Below are positions 7,131 through 13,866 of a stretch of DNA of 64,000 bases, piece after piece. The DNA is from Streptomyces candidus (GTDB lineage Bacteria; Actinomycetota; Actinomycetes; Streptomycetales; Streptomycetaceae). The translations under genes and the position numbers were made by a program. Positions within the stretch are counted from its first letter, which is position 1; each line of letters begins with the position of its first letter. The notes beneath the pieces are model-generated. The model saw nothing but the letters and a program-made list of their open reading frames with translations, was not told the DNA's origin and searched no databases. The stretch lies in contig NZ_JACHEM010000008.1 of NCBI RefSeq assembly GCF_014207445.1, forward strand, positions 278,090 to 342,089, written 5' to 3'.

Positions 7131-9419
7131 TCATGTGAAGGTACGTAGCCGAAGGCTGTTTGTCACTACGAAGACGGACGAAAAAGCCATCGCGAATCCG
7201 GCGATCATCGGGTTGAGCAGCCCGGCGGCGGCCAGCGGCAGCGCGGCCACGTTGTAGCCGAAGGCCCAGAACAGGTTGCCCTTGATGGTGGCCAGGGTGC
7301 GCCGGGCGAGCCGGATCGCGTCCGCAGCCGCCCGCAGGTCCCCGCGTACCAGCGTCAGGTCCCCGGCCTCGATCGCCGCGTCCGTGCCGGTGCCCATCGC
7401 GAGGCCCAGGTCGGCGGTGGCGAGGGCCGCCGCGTCGTTCACGCCGTCGCCGACCATCGCGACCGTACGGCCCGCTGCCCGCAGCCGGGTGATCATGGCG
7501 GCCTTGTCCTCGGGCCGTACCCCCGCGTGCACGTCGGCGGCGTCGATGCCGACCTCGGCGGCGACGGCGCGGGCGACCGCGTGGTTGTCGCCGGTCAGCA
7601 GTACCGGGGTGAGGCCGAGCGCGCGCAGCCGGCGCACCGCTTCCGCGCTGGTGGCCTTCACGGTGTCCGCGACGGCAAGCACCCCGCGCGCCTCGCCGTC
7701 CCAGGCGACCGTGACGGCCGTGCGCCCCGACGCCTCGACGGCGGCCTTCGCGTCCGCGAGGTCGCGGGGCAGCTCGACGGCCCGGTCGGCCAGGAACTTC
7801 TCCTGCCCCACCAGCACCCGGCGCCCTTCCACGGTCCCCTGTACGCCGAGTCCGGGGACGTTCGCGAAGTCGCTGACGGCCGGAAGTCCCGCCCCGTTCT
7901 CCGCCTCCGCCGCTGCCGCCGCCACCGCCCGCGCGATCGGGTGCTCGGACGCGTCCTCCAGAGCTCCGGCCAGCCGCAGCAGCAGGGCCCGGTCCGTGCC
8001 CGCGGCGGGGAGCACGTCCGTCAGCGCCATGCGGCCCGTCGTCACCGTCCCCGTCTTGTCGAGCACGACGGTGTCCACGCGGCGCGTCGACTCCAGCACC
8101 TCGGGCCCCCTGATCAGGATGCCGAGCTGGGCGCCCCGCCCGGTACCGACCATCAGCGCGGTCGGCGTCGCCAGCCCCAGGGCGCACGGACAGGCGATGA
8201 TCAGCACGGCGACGGCGGCCGTGAAGGCGGCGGTCACGTCGTCCGTGGCCAGCAGCCATCCCACCAGTGTCCCGAGCGCGATCAGCAGCACCACGGGCAC
8301 GAACACGGCCGAGACCCGGTCGGCGAGGCGCTGCACCTGGGCCTTGCCGTTCTGCGCGTCCTCCACCAGCCGCGCCATCCGCGCGAGCTGGGTGTCCGCG
8401 CCGACGCGGGTCGCCTCGACGACGATCCGCCCGCCCGCGTTCACGGTCGCCCCGGTGACCGGGTCGCCCGGCCCGACGTCCACCGGAACCGACTCGCCGG
8501 TCAACATGGACGCGTCGACGGCGGAGGTGCCCTCCACGACGGTGCCGTCCGTGGCGACCTTCTCGCCGGGCCGTACGACGAACCGGTCGCCCACCCCCAG
8601 CTCCCGTACCGCGATGCGGGCTTCCCGGCCGCCGCGCAGCACCGTCACGTCCTTGGCGCCCAGGTGCATCAGCGCGCGCAGCGCGGCTCCGGCCTGCCGC
8701 TTGGAGCGGGCCTCCAGCCAGCGGCCGAGCAGGAGGAAGACGGTGACCCCGGCGGCGACTTCGAGGTAGACGGTGGCGGCGCCGTCGGCCCTGCCAGCCG
8801 TCAGGGAGAAGCCGTGCCGCATGCCGGGCATCCCCGCCCCGCCGAGGAACAGCGCCCACAGCGACCAGCCGAAGGCGGCGAGGGTGCCCACCGAGACGAG
8901 GGTGTCCATGGTGGCCGCGCCGTGTCTCAGGTTGGTCCAGGCGGCCCGGTGGAAGGGCAGCGCACCCCACACGACGACCGGGGCGGCCAGCGTCAGGGAC
9001 AGCCACTGCCAGTTGTCGAACTGGAGGGCGGGGACCATGGACAGGAGGATCACGGGGGCGGCGAGGACGGCGCAGACGGTCAGCCGCTGCCGCAGGGTGT
9101 CCGGTTCCGAAGCGGCGGCGGGCTGCCCGGCCGGTGTGTCGTCCGGTGCGGGGCCGGCGGGCCCGGCGGCCGTGTACCCGGTCCTCTCGACGGTGGCGAC
9201 GAGGTCCGCGACGGCGACCGTGCCCGTGTCGTAGGCCACCCGCGCCTTCTCGGTCGCGTAGTTGACGGTGGCGGCGACGCCCTCCATCCGGTTGAGCTTC
9301 TTCTCGACGCGGGCGGCGCACGAGGCGCAGGTCATCCCGCCGATGGCCAGCTCCACGTGCCCCTCCAGGACGGGCGGTGCGCAGGTGGCGGGCGCCTGCT
9401 CAGGGGTCGCGCTGTTCAT
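7131..9419 (-). CDS. copA: Copper-exporting P1B-type ATPase
   Basis: This 762-residue membrane ATPase pumps monovalent copper out of the cytoplasm. It has one N-terminal heavy-metal domain with GMTCASC at 28-34, the actuator motif TGES at 307-310, and the transmembrane metal site CPC at 410-412. It also has the phosphorylated aspartate in DKTGT at 454-458, a HP locus motif near residue 510, and the GDGVND hinge near residue 645. About eight hydrophobic helices are visible. The CPC type and the paired CopZ-like chaperone favour Cu(I) or Ag(I) over zinc. It lies 89 bases downstream of the chaperone gene on the same strand, and both probably answer to the CsoR-like site upstream. Confidence 0.95.
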   Translation of the reverse strand: MNSATPEQAPATCAPPVLEGHVELAIGGMTCASCAARVEKKLNRMEGVAATVNYATEKARVAYDTGTVAVADLVATVERTGYTAAGPAGPAPDDTPAGQPAAASEPDTLRQRLTVCAVLAAPVILLSMVPALQFDNWQWLSLTLAAPVVVWGALPFHRAAWTNLRHGAATMDTLVSVGTLAAFGWSLWALFLGGAGMPGMRHGFSLTAGRADGAATVYLEVAAGVTVFLLLGRWLEARSKRQAGAALRALMHLGAKDVTVLRGGREARIAVRELGVGDRFVVRPGEKVATDGTVVEGTSAVDASMLTGESVPVDVGPGDPVTGATVNAGGRIVVEATRVGADTQLARMARLVEDAQNGKAQVQRLADRVSAVFVPVVLLIALGTLVGWLLATDDVTAAFTAAVAVLIIACPCALGLATPTALMVGTGRGAQLGILIRGPEVLESTRRVDTVVLDKTGTVTTGRMALTDVLPAAGTDRALLLRLAGALEDASEHPIARAVAAAAAEAENGAGLPAVSDFANVPGLGVQGTVEGRRVLVGQEKFLADRAVELPRDLADAKAAVEASGRTAVTVAWDGEARGVLAVADTVKATSAEAVRRLRALGLTPVLLTGDNHAVARAVAAEVGIDAADVHAGVRPEDKAAMITRLRAAGRTVAMVGDGVNDAAALATADLGLAMGTGTDAAIEAGDLTLVRGDLRAAADAIRLARRTLATIKGNLFWAFGYNVAALPLAAAGLLNPMIAGFAMAFSSVFVVTNSLRLRTFT

Positions 9420-9508
9420 CGTGGGCTCCAGGGAAGCGGGCCGGGCCGTACCCGCACCAGTATGGGCAACCGGCGGACACGGCCCGGAGGCTGCGGGTCG
9501 GGGGCGGA

Positions 9509-9832
9509 TCAGGCGGTGCCGGCCAGCTCGTACCCCGCCTCGTCGACGGCGGCCCGTACCGCCTCCTCGTCGAGCGGGGCGGCGGAGACGACGGTCACCC
9601 GGCCGGTCGCGGCGTCGGCCTCGACCGAGCCGACCCCGGCGATCTCGGAGATCTCGGCGGAGACGGCGCCCTCGCAGTGCCCGCAGGTCATGCCCTTCAC
9701 CTCGTAGACGGTGGTGAAGGAGCCCACCTGCACGTCGGCCGTGCCGTCCGTCCCGCAGGAACCGGACGGCGAGCAGCAGGAGCCGGCGGGCCGGGCGGGC
9801 TCGCCGGCGGGGTTCTTGGTCTCGTCGGTCAT
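9509..9832 (-). CDS. copZ: Copper chaperone (heavy-metal-associated domain)
   Basis: This 107-residue cytosolic metallochaperone has an HMA fold in residues 40-107 with the copper ligands in GMTCGHC. It would hand copper to the CopA pump encoded just downstream. It carries an N-terminal extension of about 40 residues with three further cysteines (SCC and SGSC), which is absent from the shortest CopZ proteins and could provide an extra metal site. AGGAG lies eight bases before the ATG. A CsoR-like palindrome lies 86-100 bases upstream of the start. Confidence 0.9.
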   Translation of the reverse strand: MTDETKNPAGEPARPAGSCCSPSGSCGTDGTADVQVGSFTTVYEVKGMTCGHCEGAVSAEISEIAGVGSVEADAATGRVTVVSAAPLDEEAVRAAVDEAGYELAGTA

Positions 9833-9920
9833 GTCGTTTGCTCCTCTTCGACGGCGTACACAGGTGTCGTGGTGCCCGGGAGGGCGCGGTCGGGCCGCGC
9901 GCCGGTCACGATCCAGACTA

Positions 9921-9935
9921 TACCCCTAGGGGGTA
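9921..9935 (-). promoter_or_regulatory. CsoR-like copper operator
   Basis: The near-perfect palindrome TACCCCTAGGGGGTA, preceded by TA, matches the TACCC...GGGTA pattern bound by CsoR copper repressors. It lies upstream of copZ-copA on their strand. CsoR releases DNA when it binds Cu(I), so this fits copper induction of the two genes. No csoR gene is present in the window. Confidence 0.75.
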
Positions 9936-10195
9936 CCGCGCCGGGTGTCGGCCCCCGACATGCCGCCCCGGTGCACCGCCCACTCCCGGGCCAGGACCGA
10001 CATCGGCGTCGAGTCCACCCAGCGGCCGTCGGCCCACAGCACCTCGCGCTCCGTGCCCTCCGCGACGAAACCGGCCTTCTCGTACGCGCGCCGGCCCGCG
10101 GGTTGAAGGCGAAGACGCCGAGGGGGGCGCGGTTCGGGCGGAGCTGCTCGAAGGCGTACCCGACGATCAGACGGACGGCGAGGGGCCCCGCGCCC
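9926..10195 (-). pseudogene. GNAT acetyltransferase C-terminal remnant
   Basis: The minus strand encodes the end of a RimJ/RimL-type N-acetyltransferase. The 3' part reads RRAYEKAGFV, then TEREVLWADGRWVDS and MSVLAREWA, which are typical of that family. The preceding part, LIVGYAFEQLRPNRAPLGVF, lies in a different frame. Restoring one missing C near 10093-10098 rejoins both parts as FNPRARRAYEK. The first two-thirds of the gene, including the acetyl-CoA loop, is absent: upstream of about 10195 only degenerate sequence and then the helix-turn-helix gene follow. The remnant's stop codon (9926-9928) lies inside the CsoR-like operator. A sequencing error could explain the frameshift, but not the missing N-terminal part. 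Confidence 0.75.
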
Positions 10196-10239
10196 GCGGC
10201 CGGAGTGCGGCCGGGTGCGGGGCCCGAGGGGCGGGGGAG

Positions 10240-10437
10240 TCAGCCGTTGCGGCTTCTGTTGCCGGGCCGGGACGCCACCCAGGCGCGGACGGTGTCCGCG
10301 TACCAGTACGGCTTGCCGCCCTCCACGTGGTCGGGTGGCGGGAGCAGCCCGTGCTTGCGGTACGAGCGCACGGTGTCCGGCTGCACCTGGATGTGCGCGG
10401 CGATCTCCTTGTACGACCAGAGCTTGTGGTCCGTCAT
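10240..10437 (-). CDS. Small helix-turn-helix (MerR/excisionase-like) protein
   Basis: This 65-residue protein is made almost entirely of one winged helix-turn-helix of the MerR/excisionase type. Its elements are WSYKEIAAHIQVQPDTVRSY (recognition region, residues 7-26), the turn RKHGLLPPPD, and WYADTVRAWVASRPG at the end. It would bind DNA. It lacks the effector domain and dimerising coiled coil of full MerR proteins. It is followed directly by the acetyltransferase remnant, and three GTGACGG repeats lie 136-193 bases upstream. What it regulates is not known. Confidence 0.8.
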   Translation of the reverse strand: MTDHKLWSYKEIAAHIQVQPDTVRSYRKHGLLPPPDHVEGGKPYWYADTVRAWVASRPGNRSRNG

Positions 10438-10833
10438 GTGTGCACCTCCCTGCGAAGACCGCAGCCACGGCCGGGGGGCCGTCGGGGGAGCTGCGGCGTT
10501 CGCTGGCGATCACTGAGCCTCTGCCCCGTGAACGACGCCCCGTGATCGGTGGGTGAGGGCTGTCGTGTGCCTGTGACGGAAGGGCCGCGTAATGGCGACA
10601 AGCGTGACGGGAGGGATACGACCGTGACGGAAGTGGTGCGGGAGGAGGGCGGGACACGCGGGCCGGACCGGGCCGATGTGTTCGGTCCGACCCGTTTGTG
10701 GGTGTAATGCACCCCGCGATCGCTTTGCCTGCTCTTTACCGTGTCGGCCGTTGCGCGCGGGGTGGTGCGGACGTGCGCGCGTGCCGGCCGTCGCCGCCCC
10801 GGCCGTGCACCCCGCTGCTCTCCACGCCCGCCT
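10438..10833. other. Intergenic region with GTGACGG repeats
   Basis: No convincing gene is seen in these 396 bases. GTGACGG recurs in direct orientation at 10573, 10604 and 10624; the first and third copies extend to GTGACGGAAG. These sit upstream of the helix-turn-helix gene on its strand and could be regulator half-sites. Confidence 0.35.
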
Positions 10834-11745
10834 TCACGCCCCGCAGGACCGCAGGAACTTCCGGGTCCGTTGGGCGATCGGCAGCGGCTGCTCCGGCGGG
10901 CACGGGTACATGTCCTGTTCCACGATCGCGAAGAGGTCCACGCCGAGGGACTGCGCGGCCTGCAGTACGGGCTCCAGCGCCGGCACCCCGCGCGGCGGTT
11001 CGCACATCACCCCCATGCCCACGGCGGGCCCGAACGGCAGCCGCCGCTCGTGCACCTCGGCCAGCACCGCCGGGTCGACCTGCTTGAGGTGCAGATAACC
11101 GATCCGCTCCCCGTACGTCTCGATGAGCTGCACGCTGTCGCCGCCGCAGTAGGCGTAGTGCCCGGTGTCCAGGCACAGCGACACCAGGTCGGGGTCGGTC
11201 GAGTCGAGGAGGCGCACGACGTTCTCCTCGCTGTCGACATGGGTGTCGGCGTGCGGATGCAGGACGACGCGCAGCCCGTACTCCTCGCGGACCCGGCGCG
11301 ACAGCCGCTCCGTGCGGTCGGCCAGGATGCGCCACTGCGCCGGGGAGAGGGTGCTGTCCTCCAGCACCTCGCCCGTCCGGTCGTCCCGCCAGAACGCCGG
11401 GATCATCACCAGGTGCCCGGCCCCGACGGCCTGCGCGTGCCCGGCCACCTCCGCGACGTGCGCCCAGGCGGCCTCCCACGTGCCGGGGTCGTCCCGGTGC
11501 AGCGCGGTAAAGACCGTCCCGGCCGACACCCGCAGGCCCCGGCCGGCGAGTTCGGCGCGCAGACGGTGCGGGTCGGAGGGCAGATAGCCGTGCGGTCCCA
11601 GCTCGATCCACTCGTATCCGGCGGCGGCGACCTCGTCGAGGAAGACCTGCCAGGGCACCTGCCCGGGATCGTCGGCGAACCACACCCCCCACGAGTCGGG
11701 GGCGGAACCGATCCTGATGCGCGTCAGCTGTCCGTCGGCGGCCAT
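10834..11745 (-). CDS. TIM-barrel sugar isomerase/dehydratase of inositol catabolism (IolE/IolI-like)
   Basis: This 303-residue protein of the sugar phosphate isomerase/epimerase (xylose isomerase-like) superfamily opens with IGSAPDSWGVWFADDP and continues with AAGYEWIELGPHGYLP. The usual metal-binding acidic and histidine residues are seen in IELGP, HPHADTHVD, CLDTGHYAYCGGD, HLKQVD and IVEQDMYP. The context is an inositol cluster with divergent iolC, which makes 2-keto-myo-inositol dehydratase (IolE) the likeliest role. An inosose isomerase (IolI) or IolH-like role cannot be excluded from sequence. AAAGG precedes the ATG at 11745. The open frame extends far upstream, but that part is antisense to iolC. 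Confidence 0.8.
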   Translation of the reverse strand: MAADGQLTRIRIGSAPDSWGVWFADDPGQVPWQVFLDEVAAAGYEWIELGPHGYLPSDPHRLRAELAGRGLRVSAGTVFTALHRDDPGTWEAAWAHVAEVAGHAQAVGAGHLVMIPAFWRDDRTGEVLEDSTLSPAQWRILADRTERLSRRVREEYGLRVVLHPHADTHVDSEENVVRLLDSTDPDLVSLCLDTGHYAYCGGDSVQLIETYGERIGYLHLKQVDPAVLAEVHERRLPFGPAVGMGVMCEPPRGVPALEPVLQAAQSLGVDLFAIVEQDMYPCPPEQPLPIAQRTRKFLRSCGA

Positions 11746-11808
11746 GGAAGCAGCCTTTCCGCGGGCGGCGAAGGGTGTCAAGGCAGCCGGAGCGGCAACG
11801 AGGCCATA

Positions 11809-11852
11809 TGTCCGGACAAACCATTGACAGTTTTCCGGGTCCGCGGATAGAC
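11809..11852 (+). promoter_or_regulatory. iolC promoter with adjoining palindrome
   Basis: TTGACA at 11824-11829 is followed 17-18 bases later by ATAGAC/TAGACC (11847-11853), a good vegetative sigma promoter reading into iolC. A perfect 10-bp palindrome TGTCCGGACA (11809-11818) sits just upstream of the -35 element in the divergent iolE-like/iolC interval. That is a good position for a repressor or activator of both directions. Confidence 0.6.
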
Positions 11853-11889
11853 CTGGGGAACCGCCGCGGTCCGCCGACGAGGGGGCGCC

Positions 11890-12903
11890 ATGCAGGACGT
11901 GTACGACACGCACGAGCACGACGCGTACGACCTGATCGTGATGGGGCGCCTCGGCGTGGACCTCTACCCGCTGCGGGCGGGCGTGCCGCTGGACCGAGTG
12001 GAGACCTTCGGCAGGTTCCTCGGCGGGTCGGCGGCGAACGTGGCGGTCGCCGCGGCCCGGCTCGGCCGTCGGACCGCACTCGTCTCCCGTACCGGCGCGG
12101 ACCCCTTCGGAACGTACCTGCGCAGGGAACTGCGGGACTTCGGGGTGGACGCGCGATGGGTGACGCAGGTCGCGGAGTACGCCACTCCGCTCACCTTCTG
12201 CGAGATCTTCCCCCCGGACGACTTCCCCCTGCACTTCTACCGGCGGCCGAAGGCGCCCGACCTGGAGATCCGCCCCGGCGAACAGGACCTCGACGCGATC
12301 GCCTCCGCCCGGATCTTCTGGGCGACGGGCACCGGCCTGTGCGCCCTGCCCAGCAGGGACGCGACCCTGGAGGCACTGACCGCCCGCGGGGGCGCGCGGC
12401 ACACGGTCTTCGACCTCGACTGGCGGCCGGCCTTCTGGGAGGGCTCCGGGACGGACCTGCCCCGCCGCCTCTACGCGGAGGCCCTGCGCCGCGCCACGGT
12501 TGCCGTCGGAAACGTCGAGGAGTGCGAGATCGCCACGGGTGAACGGGAACCCCACGCGGCGGCACGCACGTTGCTCGGGTACGGAGTCGAGCTCGCGGTG
12601 GTCAAGCAGGGGCCGAAGGGAGTGCTGGCCGTCCACCGGGACGGGACCACGGTCGAGGTGCCGCCGCTGCCCGTGGAGGTCCTCAACGGGCTCGGAGCGG
12701 GTGACGCGTTCGGCGGTGCGCTCTGCCACGGGCTGCTGGCCGGCTGGGACCTGCCACGGACGGTCCGCTGGGCGAACGCGGCGGGGGCGATCGTGGCGAG
12801 CCGGCTGGCGTGCTCGTCGGCGATGCCGTACACGGAGGAGATCGAACGGTTCCTGACGGACGACTCGCGAACGGGCGGCTCGCGGACGGACGGCGGCTCC
12901 TGA
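11890..12903 (+). CDS. iolC: 5-dehydro-2-deoxygluconokinase (PfkB family)
   Basis: This 337-residue ribokinase-fold enzyme would phosphorylate 5-dehydro-2-deoxy-D-gluconate at C6 in myo-inositol breakdown. PfkB signatures are visible: FGRFLGGSAANVAVAAARLG near residues 38-57, and GLGAGDAFGGAL near residue 270, which holds the catalytic aspartate. The assignment as IolC rather than another sugar kinase rests on its position ahead of iolB, iolD and mmsA. The last 12 residues are a Gly/Ser/Thr/Arg tail, and the DNA there and just after the stop codon is a degenerate GGCGGTTC-like repeat. GAGGGGG precedes the ATG. Confidence 0.88.
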   Translation: MQDVYDTHEHDAYDLIVMGRLGVDLYPLRAGVPLDRVETFGRFLGGSAANVAVAAARLGRRTALVSRTGADPFGTYLRRELRDFGVDARWVTQVAEYATPLTFCEIFPPDDFPLHFYRRPKAPDLEIRPGEQDLDAIASARIFWATGTGLCALPSRDATLEALTARGGARHTVFDLDWRPAFWEGSGTDLPRRLYAEALRRATVAVGNVEECEIATGEREPHAAARTLLGYGVELAVVKQGPKGVLAVHRDGTTVEVPPLPVEVLNGLGAGDAFGGALCHGLLAGWDLPRTVRWANAAGAIVASRLACSSAMPYTEEIERFLTDDSRTGGSRTDGGS

Positions 12904-13025
12904 CGGCAGGTTCGGACGGGCGGGTTCGGTCAGGCGGTTGAGACCGGGGCGGCTCCGGGACGGGCGTCACCTGAACGGGCGGTTCCGGAGGCACAGTTTT
13001 CCGACGGAAGGGCGGGCCAGACCTC

Positions 13026-13841
13026 ATGACGCAGCTCCACGAGACGGCGGGGAGCACGGCGCACGGGCCGTACGCCGTGGACCTCGGGCCGCAGCGGACC
13101 GACCGCCTGCGGCACACGGCACTGCGCGTGCTGGAACTGCCGCCCGGCGGCTCGCACCACCTCTCCACCGGTGAGTACGAGTGGATCGTCGTCCCCCTCA
13201 CCGGGGGCTGCAGCGTCCTGGTGGACGGCCTGATCCTCGAACTGCGCGGCAGATCCGGCGTGTTCGACGCGGTCACCGACTTCGGTTACGTCCCGCGCGA
13301 CGCCCACGCACAGATCGCCTCCGCAGCGGGGGGCCGGTTCGCCCTGGCGGGAGCGAAGTGCGAGCGGCGGCTCCCCGCCCGCCACGGCCCCGCTCCGGAG
13401 GTGCCCGTCGAGCGGCGGGGGAGCGGGCGGACGGAGCGCGAGGTGCGGAACTTCGCCGCCGCGGACGTCTTCGAGTGCGACCGCCTGATCGCGGTCGAGG
13501 TGATCACACCCGGCGGGAACTGGTCCTCGTACCCGCCGCACAAGCACGACCAGTACGTACCGGGCGAGGAGTCGGAACTGGAGGAGATCTACCACTACGA
13601 GATCGCCGGGGGACCGGGCGGTGTGGGGTACCAGCGGGTCTCCCCCTCGCGGGAGGGCGGGGCGGACCTGCTCGCCGAGGTCCGTTCGGGCGACACGGTG
13701 CTGGTGCCGGACGGGTGGCACGGCCCGTCGATCGCGGCACCGGGACACGCCATGTACTACCTGAACGTCATGGCAGGCCCCGACCCCCACCGCGAATGGA
13801 ACATCCGCTTCCACCCCCACCACCAACCACCCCCCACCTGA
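13026..13841 (+). CDS. iolB: 5-deoxy-glucuronate isomerase
   Basis: This 271-residue bicupin enzyme converts 5-deoxy-D-glucuronate to 5-dehydro-2-deoxy-D-gluconate. Typical IolB features are STGEYEWIVVPLTGGC in the first cupin, then PGGNWSSYPPHKHDQ with the metal-binding histidines. These are followed by EEIYHYEIAGGPG (metal ligand Glu), VPDGWHGPS and YYLNVMAGP. The length is normal for the family. It lies 122 bases after iolC and 25 bases before iolD, so it is in the same transcription unit. The last residues, HPHHQPPPT, mark the start of the C-rich low-complexity DNA that continues into iolD. Confidence 0.92.
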   Translation: MTQLHETAGSTAHGPYAVDLGPQRTDRLRHTALRVLELPPGGSHHLSTGEYEWIVVPLTGGCSVLVDGLILELRGRSGVFDAVTDFGYVPRDAHAQIASAAGGRFALAGAKCERRLPARHGPAPEVPVERRGSGRTEREVRNFAAADVFECDRLIAVEVITPGGNWSSYPPHKHDQYVPGEESELEEIYHYEIAGGPGGVGYQRVSPSREGGADLLAEVRSGDTVLVPDGWHGPSIAAPGHAMYYLNVMAGPDPHREWNIRFHPHHQPPPT

Positions 13842-13866
13842 CCCCCACCCCTCCCGAGGAGGACCC

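Noticed and set aside
12900..13025. Repeated GGCGGTTC-like units between iolC and iolB as a CRISPR-like array
   Set aside because: The units are short, degenerate and not separated by spacers of constant length; no Cas gene is present.
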